NCBI GenBank assembly: GCA_030616475.1
Contig: JAUWXF010000007.1
Span: forward strand, 1-54,267
Length of the DNA stretch: 54,267 nucleotides
Source: Desulfobacterales bacterium
Lineage (GTDB): Bacteria; Desulfobacterota; Desulfobacteria; Desulfobacterales; C00003060
Reading direction: 5' to 3'
A program made the translations under genes and the position numbers. A model generated the notes under the pieces. The model was given only the letters and a program-made list of their open reading frames with translations. It was not told the DNA's origin and ran no database searches. Shown in pieces: positions 29,912 to 39,711 of this stretch; positions within the stretch are counted from its first letter, which is position 1, and every line of letters begins with the position of its first letter.

Positions 29912-32236
29912 ATGGCCATTTCATCGTCGACAGGCATTAGCTCCGGGATTGATTATGCACAACTCATAACGGAGATGATGAAATTCGAAAGGATACCCAT
30001 TAACCTACTCGAATCCAGGCAGGCTGACTATACGGTAAAGATCAGCGCCGTCGTCAATCTCATAACAAAGCTCTCATCTTACAAGTCCTCCCTGGAGGAG
30101 CTTGACAGCCTTGAAAAATTCAATACAAAGACCTCCTCTGTCACAAAGACCTCAGACGGCACGAATCTCCTTTCCGCATCTGCATCCAGCACGGCAGCAG
30201 TGGGAAGCTATGATATCGAGGTTAACCAGCTTGCAGCAGCCGACAAAAAGGCGTCTCAAGGATGGGTTGACCAGAACACAACCGCTATTGCCAGTGGAAG
30301 CGGAACTTTTAAATTCAAGGTGGGAACCGGAGGAGCTGAAACCACTATAAGTATTAATGATAGTATGACCCTTCAGGGGCTAAGGGATGCAATAAACTCT
30401 GCCGGGGCAGATGTGACGGCATCCATAATCAATGACGGTACAGGTTCAAATCCGTATCGGCTTATTCTGACTGCCGACAATACCGGTTCATCCAACACCA
30501 TTGAAATCACACAGAACAATACCGACCTTGATTTTTCAAACAAGAAGGTAGAGGCTGCGTACGCCTATACTACCAATACCTATTCAGGCACGGCTGCATC
30601 AAACGAAGGTAATAACTATACCGGCACAACAAATAAGACATTTCTCATGGAGATCGTCACAGGGGACACACCGGCATCGGGAAGTGCAGAATACAAATAC
30701 TCTATTGATGGCGGAATAACGTGGCTCGGTTCGGGAGGCGTTGCCTACACCGGATCCAACGGCGTAGCCGTCGGCGCTGATGATACCCTTCAAAATATCG
30801 ACGGCCTGGCAGACGGCGAAACAACTACAGAGGGAGCAAAGATCAAATTTACCGGCGGCACCCTTGCCGTAGATGACAAATTCAGCATAGACGTCTTCAA
30901 CCCCGAGATGCAGCAAGCCAAAGATGCTGTTATAGAGATTGATAATGCCACTATCGTAAAAAGCACGAACACCATAACTGACGCTATTCAGGGTGTAACC
31001 TTGAATCTCCTGAAGGTAGACGCATCCGAAGCGGTGACATTGACAATCTCTCTAAGCACCTCATCAGCAAAGAGCAACATTAAAAGTTTCGTTGACTCTT
31101 ATAATACCGTTTATGAATTCATAAACGACCAGTTGGTTTATGACCCTGACACGGAAGCATCAGCAGATCCTTTGATGGGAGACTCTACCCTGCTGGGGAT
31201 AAGGAGAAAGCTGGGAGCGATTAGCGGCACTATTCCGGGACTCTCGAATGCAAGCTACACAAATCTGTCCCAGATAGGGATCACTTCAAACTATAAGACA
31301 GGGCAATTGTCCATAGATGAGACAAAGCTTGATAATGCATTAGATACAGACCCCGATGCAGTTGCAAAACTCTTTATCGGAACCGCTGTCCCGACCAATC
31401 AGGCAATCAGTTTTGTAAGCAAGACCTCTGATACTCAGGCAGGCACCTATAGCATAAACATATCCACAGCCCCTGAAAAGGCAACCCTCACCGGTGATAA
31501 CGTTCTTTCATCTACCGCCCTGGGGAGTGCCGAGACCCTGACGTTCTTGTATTCAACGAACAAGACCTCGAGCACCTGGTCCTATACAACATGTTCAGTG
31601 ACCCTTGCTGCCGGTTCCACGATAAATTCGATCGTGAACTCCCTGAACAGCGCATTTGCCACAGACAATATAGGGCTGTCTGCATCCAATGATAGCGGAA
31701 AGTTGAAGATTGAGTCCGTCGGTTATGGGGAAGACATCTGGTTTCAGGTATCCACTGATCAGGGTGATCCAGACAATCACAATCAGATCTGGGACACGAT
31801 CGGGACAAGAAAGGATGAAGGTGTGGACATAGCGGGAAGCATAAATAACCATGTAGCTACCGGGGTTGGAAATGTTCTTACCGCAGCATCCGGTTTTGCC
31901 GAGGACGGTCTCAAGATAAGCTCCACGTCAAACCAGACAGGTATGTTCGGGACCATAGCGGTGTCCCTGGGGATTGCAGACAGGCTCCCGGCAATGCTTG
32001 ATTCCTATGTAGACCCGGATTCAGGTGTGCTGAAATCAAAAGAGTCTTCCATGCAGGATACGGTTGATTATCTGCAAGACCGGATTTCGACTATCGGAGC
32101 AAGGCTTGAAGTCAAAGCAAAGCGGTATACAGCACAGTTTCAAAGGCTTGAGGTCCTTCTTGCCAAATATAGTGTGGTGAGTGATAATCTGACAAACCTG
32201 ATGACAAATTTGCCGAAAATATGGACGAAAGCTTAA
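29912..32236 (+). CDS. fliD: Flagellar filament cap protein FliD (HAP2)
   Basis: SSGIDYAQLITEMMKFERIPINLLESRQADYTVKISAVVNL; FliD-type C-terminus. Confidence 0.93.
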   Translation: MAISSSTGISSGIDYAQLITEMMKFERIPINLLESRQADYTVKISAVVNLITKLSSYKSSLEELDSLEKFNTKTSSVTKTSDGTNLLSASASSTAAVGSYDIEVNQLAAADKKASQGWVDQNTTAIASGSGTFKFKVGTGGAETTISINDSMTLQGLRDAINSAGADVTASIINDGTGSNPYRLILTADNTGSSNTIEITQNNTDLDFSNKKVEAAYAYTTNTYSGTAASNEGNNYTGTTNKTFLMEIVTGDTPASGSAEYKYSIDGGITWLGSGGVAYTGSNGVAVGADDTLQNIDGLADGETTTEGAKIKFTGGTLAVDDKFSIDVFNPEMQQAKDAVIEIDNATIVKSTNTITDAIQGVTLNLLKVDASEAVTLTISLSTSSAKSNIKSFVDSYNTVYEFINDQLVYDPDTEASADPLMGDSTLLGIRRKLGAISGTIPGLSNASYTNLSQIGITSNYKTGQLSIDETKLDNALDTDPDAVAKLFIGTAVPTNQAISFVSKTSDTQAGTYSINISTAPEKATLTGDNVLSSTALGSAETLTFLYSTNKTSSTWSYTTCSVTLAAGSTINSIVNSLNSAFATDNIGLSASNDSGKLKIESVGYGEDIWFQVSTDQGDPDNHNQIWDTIGTRKDEGVDIAGSINNHVATGVGNVLTAASGFAEDGLKISSTSNQTGMFGTIAVSLGIADRLPAMLDSYVDPDSGVLKSKESSMQDTVDYLQDRISTIGARLEVKAKRYTAQFQRLEVLLAKYSVVSDNLTNLMTNLPKIWTKA

Positions 32237-32263
32237 TTGAGCGAAAGCGCTCAATTGAAAGAG

Positions 32264-32333
32264 GACAGAGGGCAGAGGACAGAGAACAGAGGACAGAGAA
32301 CAGAGGGCTGAAAACAGTGGTCAGTGGTCAGTG
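32264..32333. repeat. Ten consecutive degenerate heptamers
   Basis: gacagag ggcagag gacagag aacagag gacagag aacagag ggctgaa aacagtg gtcagtg gtcagtg. Confidence 0.9.
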
Positions 32334-32348
32334 AACACTACGTAATTA

Positions 32349-32480
32349 GTGCCTGTCCGAAAAAGGTTTGTTTATGTCATTTCGACCGAAGGGAGAAATC
32401 TAAAACTCGCGTGTTTTCAATATCATAAGATTTCTCGCTTCGCTCGAAATGACAACTTTGGTGAATTTTCGGACGGACAC
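32349..32480. mobile_element. MITE-like element, TIR GTGYCYGTCCGAAAA, TSD TAATTA
   Basis: Left GTGCCTGTCCGAAAA, right TTTTCGGACGGACAC; TAATTA at 32343-32348 and 32481-32486. Confidence 0.8.
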
Positions 32481-32520
32481 TAATTAACACAATTAGGGTA
32501 AAAGAGAGGAAAATCATACA

Positions 32521-33000
32521 ATGGCGAATATGCAGGCGGTAAACAATTACAGACAAAACCAGATCTTGCTTTCTACACCGGCCGAAACGGTCCTGATGCT
32601 GTATGGGGGGGCAATCAGATTCCTAAGGCAAGCCATAAAGGAATTGGTTGAGAAAAGAAATATGGGAGAGAAGGCAAAACTAATAGAAAAGGCAGTAAAT
32701 ATTATTGACTACTTACAGTCATGTCTTGACAACGACAACGGCGGAGAGATAGCAGACAATCTTGACAGGGTATACGAGTATATGCTCGTGCAATTAACAG
32801 AGGCAAACCTGGAGGATGATGAAAATAAAATAGAAGAGGTAGTGAAGCTGTTGCTCCCATTGACGGAAGCATGGGCTGAAATATGTAGAAAACCAAACGG
32901 CATGAATGATTATCAATCAGATTTAGGGGATAATACCTCCTCGTTTGTTACTGCGCCGGAAGGACAACAGACAGCACGAAAGTTTCACGCACACGTATGA
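32521..33000 (+). CDS. fliS: Flagellar export chaperone FliS
   Basis: NYRQNQILLSTPAETVLMLYGGAIRFLRQAIKELVEK; follows fliD. Confidence 0.93.
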   Translation: MANMQAVNNYRQNQILLSTPAETVLMLYGGAIRFLRQAIKELVEKRNMGEKAKLIEKAVNIIDYLQSCLDNDNGGEIADNLDRVYEYMLVQLTEANLEDDENKIEEVVKLLLPLTEAWAEICRKPNGMNDYQSDLGDNTSSFVTAPEGQQTARKFHAHV

Positions 33001-33582
33001 GGTAACCGGTTACAAAGATGGTTCATGCCATGCCTTATTTGGCCAAGATCCTCCTTCCATCCGCTCAAAGCGCTTGTCCGTCCGCTCAAAGCGCCTATTG
33101 GTATCCTGTCTCAGCGCCTTGATTTCATCCAGAATGCTGATCAACACATCTAACGTGATATCTGATACCTTTTCGTTCGCTATTAATTCCGCCGCAAGGC
33201 GGATTGTTTACCCCGTGGAATGCCCTTCATGTTCATGATTCCACTGGGGCCTTTTCTGCCTTTCTTCTGGAAAGGCGGAAACCTAAAAAATCCTGTGAAT
33301 TCTGTAAATCCTGTCTAAGCCAGTTCGTAGGTTGGGTTGAGCCACGCGAAACCCAACAAAACGGGATATGTTCCTCCTTCGTTCCTGCTCTGTGCTATCG
33401 CATAATCCCTATGCTGCCGGCTTGAAAACATTACACTTCGTGTCGTGACTCAACCCAACCTACTCAACTGTTCCGCCCGAGCCGGAGGCTGGCAATGACA
33501 GCAACCCGAGTTTATTGAGAAGTTACAAGAACAACCCTTGACAAATTGTTATCATAAATGATACATAGAAAACATAGAAATC

Positions 33583-33780
33583 ATGGGGAAAAAGAGATAT
33601 CGGAATCATCTTTTTGTCGACTGTGTTGGAGACAATGCCCCACGCCATGTTCACATATTCAAGGATAAGAGGTTGGTCGAAAAATGGGATATTGAAAATC
33701 AGCAAATGATGGGCAATTTCAAAATGACGTCCGCCATAAAGAAGGGCTTAGAATTCTTAGGATACAAGAAAGAGGTGTGA
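33583..33780 (+). CDS. DUF4160-like small protein (putative TA partner)
   Basis: APRHVHIFKDKRLVEKWDIENQQMMGNFKM; 6-bp gap to HTH partner. Confidence 0.5.
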   Translation: MGKKRYRNHLFVDCVGDNAPRHVHIFKDKRLVEKWDIENQQMMGNFKMTSAIKKGLEFLGYKKEV

Positions 33781-33786
33781 AAAATC

Positions 33787-34392
33787 ATGGGACATGTCAT
33801 TACAATAACCGATCAAGATAACAGAAAGCTTTTTAAGAGGCAGATTCCTTCCGGTGCATATCCACGTGTTGTTGAGGCCGTGAAGAGAACTCTTTTGGAA
33901 CAAGACGAACGTTTGAAAAAGGTTACATATGTGGAGGAGGAAAAGGCATTCAGAGTAGTTTTCAACAACGGAAACAAATACCTATTCCCCAGGAGATACT
34001 TAAAAGAACAGGATGACGGTTCAAAAGTAGTAAACGTGAGGATTGTATTATATGGCTTTGGGTTCAATGCTAAACTTGCATCCGGGAAAAAAATGGATGT
34101 TATGTCAGATTTAATACTGCATCACTGTGAACCCAAGTATGAATTTTATGAAAAAAGTCGTAACTACAAGGAGATAGAACAAAAATCCCGGGAAAAAGGG
34201 AAGATGGCAGGTAAAAGGGTTAAAGCAATGCGCATATCAAAAGGGATAACTCAGGCACACCTTTCAGAAATGACAGGAATTCAAAGGCCAAATCTGTCCA
34301 GATTGGAGAATGCAAAAACAAATCCCAATATTGAAACTCTTTCCAAAATTGCACTTGCCCTTGACACAACTATAGCAGAATTTCTCGCATAG
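33787..34392 (+). CDS. DUF2442-like domain fused to XRE-family HTH (antitoxin-like)
   Basis: DERLKKVTYVEEEKAFRVVFNNGNKYLFPRRYL then KAMRISKGITQAHLSEMTGIQRPNLSRLENAKTNPNIETLSKIALAL. Confidence 0.65.
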   Translation: MGHVITITDQDNRKLFKRQIPSGAYPRVVEAVKRTLLEQDERLKKVTYVEEEKAFRVVFNNGNKYLFPRRYLKEQDDGSKVVNVRIVLYGFGFNAKLASGKKMDVMSDLILHHCEPKYEFYEKSRNYKEIEQKSREKGKMAGKRVKAMRISKGITQAHLSEMTGIQRPNLSRLENAKTNPNIETLSKIALALDTTIAEFLA

Positions 34393-34832
34393 GTTTATCA
34401 TCCCTTCGATCCTGCCTGCCCCGCCCGCCCCGTTAAATGCCTGCCCTGTAGCGAAGAATGACCGTATCGGGGCGCAGCCTATTTAACTGGGGTAGGTGGG
34501 GACCATCGTACTGGGGTCTAACATAAACAGGCTTGTAACTACTCAGGTTGTCAGGTTCACGGTTAGCTACTTTACGCTTTTGTAACTGCTCGGGTTCACG
34601 GTTCACCGTTGACAGGTTAATCTCTATCAGAAAATTCATTGGGCCTACAGTTTTTGGGGGAACTTAGTTCTAAATGCCCTTCTTCTCCCTTTGAAGAACG
34701 CCTTTTAGATTGACCTGTCGCAATTACCCGTTGACATCACGTATTATCGGTGCTATACGTAATTTACGTGACAATGAATAATGCCGCCGTAGCGAACGGA
34801 GTATTGAAAATCATAATAAATACAAAGGAGAA

Positions 34833-35072
34833 ATGCAGGTGAAACAGAATATTACACTTAGCCTTGATAGGGCTTTGATCAGAAAGGCCAAGATTATTGC
34901 AGCCCAAAGAGACACTTCTGTCAGCAAAATGTTAAGGGATGAGCTTAAGAGGTTGATTAAACAGTTTGGGCAATATGAATTGTCAAAAAAAAGGGCATAC
35001 GCCAACTTGAAGGTAGGGTTCCATTTTGGCGGCAAGATTACGGCTACAAGAGAGGAACTTCATGAAAGGTAG
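34833..35072 (+). CDS. VapB-like antitoxin (ribbon-helix-helix type)
   Basis: QNITLSLDRALIRKAKIIAAQRDTSVSKMLRDEL; overlaps PIN gene. Confidence 0.7.
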   Translation: MQVKQNITLSLDRALIRKAKIIAAQRDTSVSKMLRDELKRLIKQFGQYELSKKRAYANLKVGFHFGGKITATREELHER

Positions 35073-35481
35073 GGTGTTTGTCGATACTAATATCTTGATT
35101 TACGCTCACGATCTTGATGCAGGCTCAAAGCACGATTTGGCTGCTTCTATCATAAAGAGAATATGGGACGAGAAAACGGGTGTTATTAGCACTCAAGTTA
35201 TTCAAGAATTTTATGTAAACGTTACACGGAAGATCGAGAATCCCATCTCTGCCTCAACTGCGCGAGGCATCATCAATAACTATTTTGACTGGCAGGTCGA
35301 GGTTAACGGATCCGAGACCATACTCGTGGCCTCGGAAATCGAAGAAAGACACCACTTGTCATTTTGGGATTCCCTAATTATTGCAGCAGCCTATCAGGCC
35401 CGAGTTGAGAAAATCCTGACAGAAGACCTTAACCCCGGTCAGATTATAGAGGGCTTGGTCATCGAGAATCCTTTCCTTTGA
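35062..35481 (+). CDS. PIN-domain VapC-family toxin
   Basis: MKGRVFVDTNILIYAHDLDAGSKHDLA ... SFWDSLIIAAAYQARVEKILTEDLN. Confidence 0.88.
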   Translation: MKGRVFVDTNILIYAHDLDAGSKHDLAASIIKRIWDEKTGVISTQVIQEFYVNVTRKIENPISASTARGIINNYFDWQVEVNGSETILVASEIEERHHLSFWDSLIIAAAYQARVEKILTEDLNPGQIIEGLVIENPFL

Positions 35482-35643
35482 CCACCTGATCCAGCCCCTC
35501 CTTTAACCCTGGCCCAGACCTGTGTTTTGAACTGCTGAAAACCACAAAGCCCCGATGTTGAAATATTAAACTCCTGCACTGTATTGCATACATGTCGCTC
35601 CAGGGCGGGCTTTAGGCACTTTAGCTCACTTTAGGCACTCTTC

Positions 35644-38529
35644 TTAATGTACCGTCTCCTCCCTTACTGTTTCTTCAATCATCTTGTTATAAAGAATCGC
35701 AAGGTTTCTCTGGATAGTCGCATCGTCCGGATTCACGGCAAGAGCATTCTCATAAAGGGAGATTGCTTTTTGTATTTCCCCTATATTCACCCAAAGGTTG
35801 GCCAATGGTTCATAAACCTCCGGTACGTTGGGGGCCAATTCTATAGCCTTTGTAAAGAATATCTCTGCATTTGCGAAATCGTTGTTCTGAAGCGCAATGA
35901 AGCCTATGTCCCGATAAAGGATTGGGTTTGTGTCGTCAACCTCTATGGCTTTTTCAAACACATCGACCGCCTTCTCAGGATCATCTACTGCAAGATAAGT
36001 GTGGGCAAGGCCGTAGTAAGCCTCGACAAGGTGCTTTCCTGTCTCTTGCGCCTCTTCCACAGCCCCTAAATATGCCTTCTCTGCCCTTTCATAATCTTTT
36101 ATCCTGAAATAGAAATATCCTGATTCAAGGTGAGAGCCGTAGTTTGCCTCAGCCTCTTCAAGGAGCTTTTCCATCCTTCCTTTTCTCTCTTCCCATTCCT
36201 GTATCTTCTCATCACAAACCTTGAGCAACTCTTCAATTCTGGCCTTCTGATTCTTACCCTTTACCCCTCGCCTCTCAATTTTTTCTAATACCTCTTTTGC
36301 CTCATAAAATCTGAATTGTTGCAAATACGCCTCAGCAAGGGCAAGATATAGATTGGTACCGGCCGTTGTCCGTTGTCCGTTGTCCGTTGCCTGCCCGCCA
36401 TCGCTCTCGCTCAGGCGAGGCGGGCGGGTCCGTTGACTCGCGACTCCTGACTCCTGCCCTCTGTCCTCTGCCCACTGCCCACTGCCCACTGCCCACTGAC
36501 CACTGTCTTCTCCCTTCTGCCCTCTGTCCTCTGCCCACTGACCACTGACTAAAGGCTCCAAATACCTTACCGCCTGAGTCGCCATCCCGGCTCTCTTATA
36601 AATCATCCCAACCCTGAAGGACCTGTCATATTCTGGTAGGGAGTCATCCATCAATATCCCGTTTACCTTTGCCTCTCGATTAAGTCCTGTTATAAGTTTA
36701 TCCAGTGGTTTGATAAAAAGGGTTATCGCCTCCAGCAGTTCGCCATAGTAGTTCAATCCTCTGATCAACTGTGCCTCTAACTTCTCCCATTTATCCTCTA
36801 TCTCGTCTATCTCCTTGATATCCTGCTTCATTAGATAAAGCTCCAGCTTATAATGATATGCGGCAATAATGTTGAGAATGGGGTGTGCCACCTTTTCTCT
36901 AATCTTCTCTAATTTATCAAGGATGTTATGTAATTGAGGATTTTCTTCCTGCTTCTTTTCCTTTAGTTTTTTTGCCTTATGAATGTATTTCAAGGTCCTT
37001 TCAGCATTTTTCTTTATGTCCGTAAATATTGCCCTTGCATCCTTAACTTGAGAGATAAGCCCATCAAGATTGTAGCTGACTTCACTTTTCATAAGTTCCA
37101 ATAAAATAGAATGAGTATCTATGGGAGCCAAATCACAGTACTCTCCAATAAAATCCGAAAGCCTCATTATCTTTGCGCCCTCTATCGGGAGTCCGCATTC
37201 TGTGGCATTGATGACCTTACCGGAAAATGCTTTTATCTTTTTTTCAAACGAGGTCTTAAAAGAAAGCAGTGTAATTAGAGTATATCTTTTCTCTCCAAAT
37301 ATATCATCTGCCATCTCAGCGCCCTTTCTGTAGTCAGGGACTTGCTTATTCTGGAAGGTACGGAGAAGTTCAGTAGCGTCACCAGCGTGGAATTTTTCCT
37401 CAAATGATAGATCCTGCCCAATAAGGGCTACTGCATTGGCCCCTATATACTCAGCAGCAGCAAAGCCAAGGTGGGCAACAGAGCCTCCAAAACATTCAAT
37501 ATAACCCTTATCCTCCCAAAAACTGCTAAGCCATTGAAAAATGGGATTGCCGGCCACAGTGTTCAAAAACATTGGACCAGGATAGATGTTTACTGTCTCG
37601 GGGGTATACTGGGCAAGGCAAATGAAGGGCACATCCTTAAGGAGGGGGTTGTCCTTGAATACAGCAATATTTTGCGGCAATGGGTCTATTGCCACAAGTA
37701 TATCAGGCACGATGCCGGCAGGTAAAAGTGTTGGCAGGACCACATCTACAGCAATAATTATTGCCCTGCCTTTAGCCTTCTTGAGCAGATGGAAATTCTT
37801 TTCAAGGGATGGGCCACCAGAGACTACTATTGCAGGCCGGCCTTCAAATAGCCCCTTTAATTTAGATACACCGGGTTTCCTTATCAGGCTTGGTACGTTC
37901 GCCATAAATGTATTCATAAACTCTTTGCCCAGTCCGATAGCTGTACCCACACCAGTATCAGACAGTCGTTTTTCTTCTAAAAGCCTTTTATGGAATCTGT
38001 CGTACGCCTCTTCGTTCAGCTTAACTGAAGGATGGTGCTTCACTATCCAGAATTTGCCGTTAATTATCAGATGATGATGGCTGTGAAGCATTGAGAAGTC
38101 ATCTGCATCCTGACCAAGAATTACCTTGACCTTCTCGGACTCCAACAGGTCGGAGAGGTCTCTTGTTTCAAGGGCAGCTCTAAACAATGCCGGGGTGGCC
38201 TCGTATACGAGCAACAAGTGGCCTTTTTCAAACTTCTTGAGGACCTCGTCGGCAAAATATCCGAGGCCAAAGCCAAAGAGAACGGCAACACCCTCTTTTT
38301 CCATTTTACCCAGCAAATCAATCGCCTGATCAGCGCATTTTGTGGGGTCATCGGCGCTGTGGATATAGATTTCTTCTCCATTATCCTTCTTATACAATAT
38401 CCTTGGTTCGCCACTATCGGCATGGAGTACCTTGATCTTATCTTCGTCTATTGCAACTGACTCAATGAGTTCCACCAGATCAGGATGGTGCTTTCCAAGA
38501 GCTTTGATATTCCTTTCATAGAGATTCAT
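35644..38529 (-). CDS. Motility accessory factor (DUF115/MAF) with C-terminal TPRs
   Basis: [64 protein letters not shown] tail; repeat insertion in frame at 36361-36552. Confidence 0.88.
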   Translation of the reverse strand: MNLYERNIKALGKHHPDLVELIESVAIDEDKIKVLHADSGEPRILYKKDNGEEIYIHSADDPTKCADQAIDLLGKMEKEGVAVLFGFGLGYFADEVLKKFEKGHLLLVYEATPALFRAALETRDLSDLLESEKVKVILGQDADDFSMLHSHHHLIINGKFWIVKHHPSVKLNEEAYDRFHKRLLEEKRLSDTGVGTAIGLGKEFMNTFMANVPSLIRKPGVSKLKGLFEGRPAIVVSGGPSLEKNFHLLKKAKGRAIIIAVDVVLPTLLPAGIVPDILVAIDPLPQNIAVFKDNPLLKDVPFICLAQYTPETVNIYPGPMFLNTVAGNPIFQWLSSFWEDKGYIECFGGSVAHLGFAAAEYIGANAVALIGQDLSFEEKFHAGDATELLRTFQNKQVPDYRKGAEMADDIFGEKRYTLITLLSFKTSFEKKIKAFSGKVINATECGLPIEGAKIMRLSDFIGEYCDLAPIDTHSILLELMKSEVSYNLDGLISQVKDARAIFTDIKKNAERTLKYIHKAKKLKEKKQEENPQLHNILDKLEKIREKVAHPILNIIAAYHYKLELYLMKQDIKEIDEIEDKWEKLEAQLIRGLNYYGELLEAITLFIKPLDKLITGLNREAKVNGILMDDSLPEYDRSFRVGMIYKRAGMATQAVRYLEPLVSGQWAEDRGQKGEDSGQWAVGSGQWAEDRGQESGVASQRTRPPRLSESDGGQATDNGQRTTAGTNLYLALAEAYLQQFRFYEAKEVLEKIERRGVKGKNQKARIEELLKVCDEKIQEWEERKGRMEKLLEEAEANYGSHLESGYFYFRIKDYERAEKAYLGAVEEAQETGKHLVEAYYGLAHTYLAVDDPEKAVDVFEKAIEVDDTNPILYRDIGFIALQNNDFANAEIFFTKAIELAPNVPEVYEPLANLWVNIGEIQKAISLYENALAVNPDDATIQRNLAILYNKMIEETVREETVH
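36361..36552. repeat. Heptanucleotide arrays inside the MAF/TPR gene
   Basis: (ccgttgt)n, then gactcct gactcct gccctct gtcctct gcccact x4 gaccact gtcttct cccttct gccctct gtcctct gcccact gaccact. Confidence 0.9.
36390..36428 (-). mobile_element. Short (39-bp) derivative of the 66-bp element inside a CDS
   Basis: CCTGCCCGCCATCGCTCTCGCTCAGGCGAGGCGGGCGGG, flanked by TCCGTTG on both sides. Confidence 0.65.
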
Positions 38530-38722
38530 TATGGTCCTCCTTTAAAAGACCCTAATCCGGGTAAACCGGAAATCCGAAACACAAAAATGGAATGCTGAGT
38601 ACAAAATCGGATTTTCCAGTTTTTCGATCCAATACAGACTGCATGGCTGAGGATGCTAAGAATTCGGAAATGTTCCCATGTCTTTCTCAGAATATCTCCG
38701 TTTCCCGCCATTGGTCCTTATC

Positions 38723-39679
38723 TCAAGAAGCCTTATGCTCCGGGCGCAGCCATATGCCTTTTGGGTCATCACTCGGCTCGTATGTCACAGGGTCATAAAT
38801 GCCTCTGCGAATACGGTGCTGTTTCGCCAATTCAGCCTCTGTTGGAACCTTCTCGCCGGTCCCCAATGTCTGCTCCAGCAGTCGCACCTGTCTAACCATA
38901 TCTGAAAACTCGGCCATAGTCACAGAAAACGGATGATCAGGCCCTGGCAATGATCGGTCAAAGGTTATGTGTTTCTCTATGACAGTTGCTCCCAGCGCTA
39001 CGGCAGCTATGGGTATGAGATTCTCCCGTGAATGATCTGAAATACCTACTGGTAAGTCGAATGTCTCCTTCAATGTGACGATGGCTCGCAAGTTTATTTC
39101 ATCCCATCTTGGTGGATAGTTGGTGACACAATGAAGCAATACAATATCTGTGGAGCCTGCTTGAGCCAACACATCAAGTGCATTTTCGACATCTTGCAGG
39201 GAGCTGGCGCCAGTCGATAGAATCACCCGTTTGCCAGTACGGCCTATTTTTTCTAACAGTGGAAAGAAGGTAATGTCTCCTGAGGCAATTTTATAGGCTT
39301 TAACACCGACCTCTTCTAGCAAATCAACTGCCTCTAAATAAAATGGAGTCGAAATAAACTCAATTCCGTTTTCATCTGATATTCTTTTTAAGGTGTAATG
39401 CCAGGCGTCAGGAAGCTCCAAATTACTGAAGTTGATATAGGCACTGTTGTCCACCCATTTCCCGTCTGACCAGATGCGGGGAGCGACTAACTTGTGTCTA
39501 CGCAAAGTCTGAAACTTCACAGCATCTGCGCCGACTGCTCGGGTCGCACGAATATACTCTTTGGCAGTTTCGAGGTTATCATTATGGTTTGATCCTATTT
39601 CAGCAATCACAATCGTCCTATGTATATTTTGGAGCTTCACAACTTTTATTTCTTCACTCTCAAATGAATTGGCACCCAA
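38723..39679 (-). CDS. NeuB/PseI-like nonulosonate synthase lacking a full SAF (antifreeze-like) domain
   Basis: VIAEIGSNHNDNLETAKEYIRATRAVGADAVKFQT ... PVGISDHSRENLIPIAAVALGATVIEKHITFDRSLPGPDHPFS; ends ~30 aa after RRGIYDP. Confidence 0.85.
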   Translation of the reverse strand: MGANSFESEEIKVVKLQNIHRTIVIAEIGSNHNDNLETAKEYIRATRAVGADAVKFQTLRRHKLVAPRIWSDGKWVDNSAYINFSNLELPDAWHYTLKRISDENGIEFISTPFYLEAVDLLEEVGVKAYKIASGDITFFPLLEKIGRTGKRVILSTGASSLQDVENALDVLAQAGSTDIVLLHCVTNYPPRWDEINLRAIVTLKETFDLPVGISDHSRENLIPIAAVALGATVIEKHITFDRSLPGPDHPFSVTMAEFSDMVRQVRLLEQTLGTGEKVPTEAELAKQHRIRRGIYDPVTYEPSDDPKGIWLRPEHKAS

Positions 39680-39711
39680 GACCGACTTGCATCAATAGGT
39701 TAACGGTTTCA

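Noticed and set aside
33021-33180. Minus-strand coiled-coil reading DEIKALRQDTNRRFERTDKRFERMEGG
   Set aside because: Could be a small protein remnant, but no convincing start codon or context; not in the supplied ORF track.
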